This document shows, in pieces, positions 22,532-24,736 of a stretch of 24,736 bases of DNA. The notes below the pieces were generated by a model. It did not search any database and was not told the origin of the DNA. It worked only from the letters and a program-made list of their open reading frames with translations. The first letter of the stretch is position 1, and the number at the start of each line of letters is the position of its first letter. The translations under genes and the position numbers were made by a program. Location: positions 1 through 24,736 of IMG/VR virus record IMGVR_UViG_3300006929_000116. One strand, given 5' to 3'. Source of the stretch: a virus.

Positions 22532-24450
22532 CAAATTTAAATCAATTAGGGCAAGAGATTTTTGAAGCCCGATACGCCTACCCAGGCGAAACAAAGTGGG
22601 CCGAAAGAGCCAAGACCGTAGCAAAGGTTATGGCCTCAGCGGAGAAAGATGAAGACAAAGAAAAAATTGAAAAGATCTTTTACGATGCGGTCGGCTCTGG
22701 AGACCTCATCCCAGGGGGTAGAATTATCTTTGGTGCTGGGCGTAACCGTGGGCATCATAACCTCCTTAATTGTTATGTTATTATTCCAGAAGATAGTGTT
22801 GATTCCATTGGTAAAACTGTTCAAGATATGTATAGAATTTCTTGCGCGGGTGGGGGTGTAGGTTTTAATGTATCTAAACTTAGACCTAAAGGAGATCATA
22901 TTGGAAGTGTAAAGCACTCCGCACCTGGATCTGTCTCTGTTCTGAAAATGATAAACGAGGTAGGTGAACATGTTCGTGCAGGAAAGAATAGGAGAACTGC
23001 TCTCATGGGCATTCTTAATGTTACTCATCCTGATCTCCTGGAATTCTTGCATGTAAAGCTCGATCAAGGTGAGCTTAATAACTTTAACATTTCAGTAGCC
23101 ATAACAAACCGTTTCCTAGAGGCAGTTGAATTGGATGAAGATTGGTACTTCTCTTTCAACAATAAGGAGTATCATTCCTATGAAGTTGTAAGACATTGGA
23201 AGGACACCAATGGTGAAGTTGGAATTGGTGGAGCAGGAGGAGAATGCATACGAGTCGTAGGTTTAGATGAAGAAGATGCTTTAAGCCGTGCCAACAACTT
23301 TCATAAGAAAAACTGGACTGATTCCTTTGAGATGATTGGTCGAAAAGATATCAAGGCAAGAGACTTGTGGGATATTATCTGGAAGAACTCTGTTGAATCA
23401 GGTGACCCAGGGATATACAATATTGATCTTGCAAATAGCTACACTAATGTTTCTTATTTTGAAAGCTTGGACTCAACGAATCCTTGTGGTGAAATCTCAC
23501 TCCCCTCATACGGCAATTGCTGTTTAGCTAATGTGAATCTTAGCAACATGGTGCTTGATGACGGTACAGACATTGATTGGAAGCGTTTGGCTAGAACAGT
23601 TCGAACTGGTGTGAGATTTTTGGATAACGTGCTTACCGTAAATACTTTCCCAACAGAGGAGTGTAAGCTGGTTGGAGAACGCTCCCGCCGCATTGGTTTA
23701 GGTGTTACAGGCTTACATTATATGCTAATTAAAGTTGGCATTAAGTATGGCAGCGAAAAGTGTTTAGAATTGTTAGACAGGCTGTTCTCTACAATTAGGG
23801 ACGAGTCATACAAAATGTCGATTTACCTAGCTAGAGATAAAAAGCCTTTCCCTGAGTTTGATTATAAAAAGTACCTGAGTGAGGAGTTTGCAAAGACACT
23901 TCCTGCTAGAATTAGAATGTTAATCAAAAGATATGGGATTAGGAACGCTGTAATGTTGACCATCCCTCCTTGCGGAACTATTTCTATGTTGCACGGTGTA
24001 AGTAGTGGTATTGAGCCTATCTTTGCAGCTATGTACAATAGAAGATATCGTCATGCAAACATTTGGAAGGAGCAGTTAGTCGTAGATCCTTTATTTGAAG
24101 AGTATCATGAGTCTGGTAAGTCTTTGGAGAACTTTGTTGGAGCCTATGATGTCGAACCAGATGAACACATTAAGGTTCAGGCAACCATTCAGAAGTACAT
24201 TGATTCATGTATCTCTAAAACAATTAATCTTCCATCCACTTCAACCCCTGAAGACTTTTCTCAAGTTGCTTTGGACTATGCTCCATACTTAAAAGGGTTA
24301 ACCGTTTACCGAGCAGGAGCCAAAGAGGGAGAACCTCTTCAAGCTATCGCATTAACACCAAGTAACATAGATAAGTACATGAACAATGAAGAAAAAACTG
24401 CCTCTATTCAATCAGGTGACGCTTGCTCTCTTGCTGGAGGAGATTGCTAA
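22522..24450 (+). CDS. nrdJ: Class II (adenosylcobalamin-dependent) ribonucleotide reductase
   Basis: The 642-residue product reduces ribonucleotides to deoxyribonucleotides. It has PGGRIIFGAGR (64-74), LNCYVI with C84, SCAGGGVGFNVSKLRPKG, the active-site loop STNPCGEISLP with N320, C322 (thiyl radical cysteine) and E324, and NCCLANVNL with C333/C334 as the probable redox partner of C84. PPCGTIS (about 482) is also typical. The NPCGEI loop and the absence of an NrdB or glycyl-radical gene beside it point to class II, which makes its radical from B12 and needs no second subunit or oxygen. The C-terminus GDACSLAGGDC (C635, C642) fits the swinging cysteine pair that re-reduces the active site. 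The host or medium would have to supply cobalamin. The next gene starts in the stop (TAATG). Confidence 0.9.
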   Translation: MALANLNQLGQEIFEARYAYPGETKWAERAKTVAKVMASAEKDEDKEKIEKIFYDAVGSGDLIPGGRIIFGAGRNRGHHNLLNCYVIIPEDSVDSIGKTVQDMYRISCAGGGVGFNVSKLRPKGDHIGSVKHSAPGSVSVLKMINEVGEHVRAGKNRRTALMGILNVTHPDLLEFLHVKLDQGELNNFNISVAITNRFLEAVELDEDWYFSFNNKEYHSYEVVRHWKDTNGEVGIGGAGGECIRVVGLDEEDALSRANNFHKKNWTDSFEMIGRKDIKARDLWDIIWKNSVESGDPGIYNIDLANSYTNVSYFESLDSTNPCGEISLPSYGNCCLANVNLSNMVLDDGTDIDWKRLARTVRTGVRFLDNVLTVNTFPTEECKLVGERSRRIGLGVTGLHYMLIKVGIKYGSEKCLELLDRLFSTIRDESYKMSIYLARDKKPFPEFDYKKYLSEEFAKTLPARIRMLIKRYGIRNAVMLTIPPCGTISMLHGVSSGIEPIFAAMYNRRYRHANIWKEQLVVDPLFEEYHESGKSLENFVGAYDVEPDEHIKVQATIQKYIDSCISKTINLPSTSTPEDFSQVALDYAPYLKGLTVYRAGAKEGEPLQAIALTPSNIDKYMNNEEKTASIQSGDACSLAGGDC

Positions 24451-24554
24451 TGCGTAGAAATGATGATGTAACAGCGGTTATAATTTTTGAAGCCGTAGCG
24501 TGTATTATTCTTGGTAGTGCCCTCCTAATAGGTTTGATCAAGTGGTTAGGTTAG
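24450..24554 (+). CDS. 34-residue single-span membrane protein
   Basis: An ATG overlapping the reductase stop (TAATG), with a strong GGAGGAGA ribosome binding site 7 bases upstream, opens a 34-codon frame ending at TAG 24552-24554. The product has a short polar start (MRRNDD), one membrane segment (about residues 8-30, VTAVIIFEAVACIILGSALLIG) broken into shorter hydrophobic runs by Glu14, and a KWLG end. No family is recognised. The strong ribosome binding site and tight coupling argue it is translated; small phage membrane proteins of this kind are often unknown or lysis-related, but that is only a possibility. Confidence 0.55.
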   Translation: MRRNDDVTAVIIFEAVACIILGSALLIGLIKWLG

Positions 24555-24736
24555 TATTAGCATTAGGACTCAGCTTGGGATGCTTTCCTCCCCTCATTCA
24601 CAACACCTTCATGGTTAGTGAATTAGATTCAGGCTGGATTGCAACACCAGCAGATAATATCTGTGGAGTGAAAGAGCCTAGGATGGTAACGCAACCTGGA
24701 GTAGTGAACTGGCAGCAGTTGATGGATAGCACTCCA
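24542..24736 (+). CDS. Secreted or lipoprotein-like hypothetical protein (3' partial)
   Basis: A GTG at 24542, overlapping the end of the 34-residue gene, opens a frame that runs to the window edge (65 codons). The N-terminus, MVRLVLALGLSLGC, is a short basic and hydrophobic signal with a Cys at residue 14 in a lipobox-like LSLGC, although Ser at -3 is unusual; plain secretion is possible. The rest, including an ICGVKEPRMV stretch, is not recognised. Another start is possible, for example an ATG at 24613. The frame also continues upstream of the GTG, so the start is uncertain. Confidence 0.5.
   Translation, partial: MVRLVLALGLSLGCFPPLIHNTFMVSELDSGWIATPADNICGVKEPRMVTQPGVVNWQQLMDSTP

Noticed and set aside
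22636-23067. 143-codon minus-strand frame in the reductase gene
   Set aside because: It is antisense to conserved reductase motifs and shows no credible start signal or protein features.

Overview
This window looks like part of the genome of a large, lytic, T4-like myovirus. It is AT-rich, densely packed, and has many start/stop overlaps of 1 to 11 bases. The head, neck and tail genes are clearly of the T4 superfamily, but of a divergent branch. The host is probably a Gram-negative bacterium, because a phage lipoprotein with a lipobox is present; a marine or aquatic origin is inference only. No integrase, tRNA, CRISPR array or IS element was seen, and there is no gene-free stretch longer than about 300 bases.

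Layout. 1-2247: the end of a virion-protein operon (a large unrecognised protein and a small Cys/His-containing PAAR-like candidate). 2333-6974: the head morphogenesis block, with gp67-like acidic core protein, an unrecognised core-type protein, a small basic gp68-like protein, gp21-like prohead protease, gp22-like scaffold and gp23 major capsid protein, closed by a strong terminator at about 6998-7035. 7047-12628: neck and tail block, with a small unknown gene, gp13, gp14, gp15, a 58-residue gene behind a hairpin, gp18 sheath and gp19 tube, closed by a second strong terminator at 12650-12688. 12703-15267: one very large unrecognised protein.

From 15257 onward the window turns to information processing. 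Here plus-strand genes are interrupted by three single minus-strand genes: a PDDEXK-type nuclease, a short gp55-like late sigma factor, and a lipoprotein. Each minus-strand gene overlaps its plus neighbour at the 3' end and faces the next plus gene across only 8 to 23 bases. The plus genes include a small acidic protein, a thioredoxin-fold-like protein, a family A DNA polymerase in three pieces, gp47 and gp46 (Mre11/Rad50-like), a class II (B12-dependent) ribonucleotide reductase, a 34-residue membrane protein and a partial secreted or lipoprotein gene.

How it fits together. The reductase supplies dNTPs, the family A polymerase and gp46/47 act in replication and recombination, gp55 directs late transcription of the structural blocks, and the gp21-gp22-gp67/68 core builds and matures the gp23 capsid. 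The most striking feature is the polymerase. The lipoprotein gene sits inside its 3'-5' exonuclease domain, separating the ExoI/ExoII carboxylates from the ExoIII aspartate. A second ATGA junction splits the thumb. The N-terminus carries a UDG-like domain with four apparent iron-sulphur cysteines.
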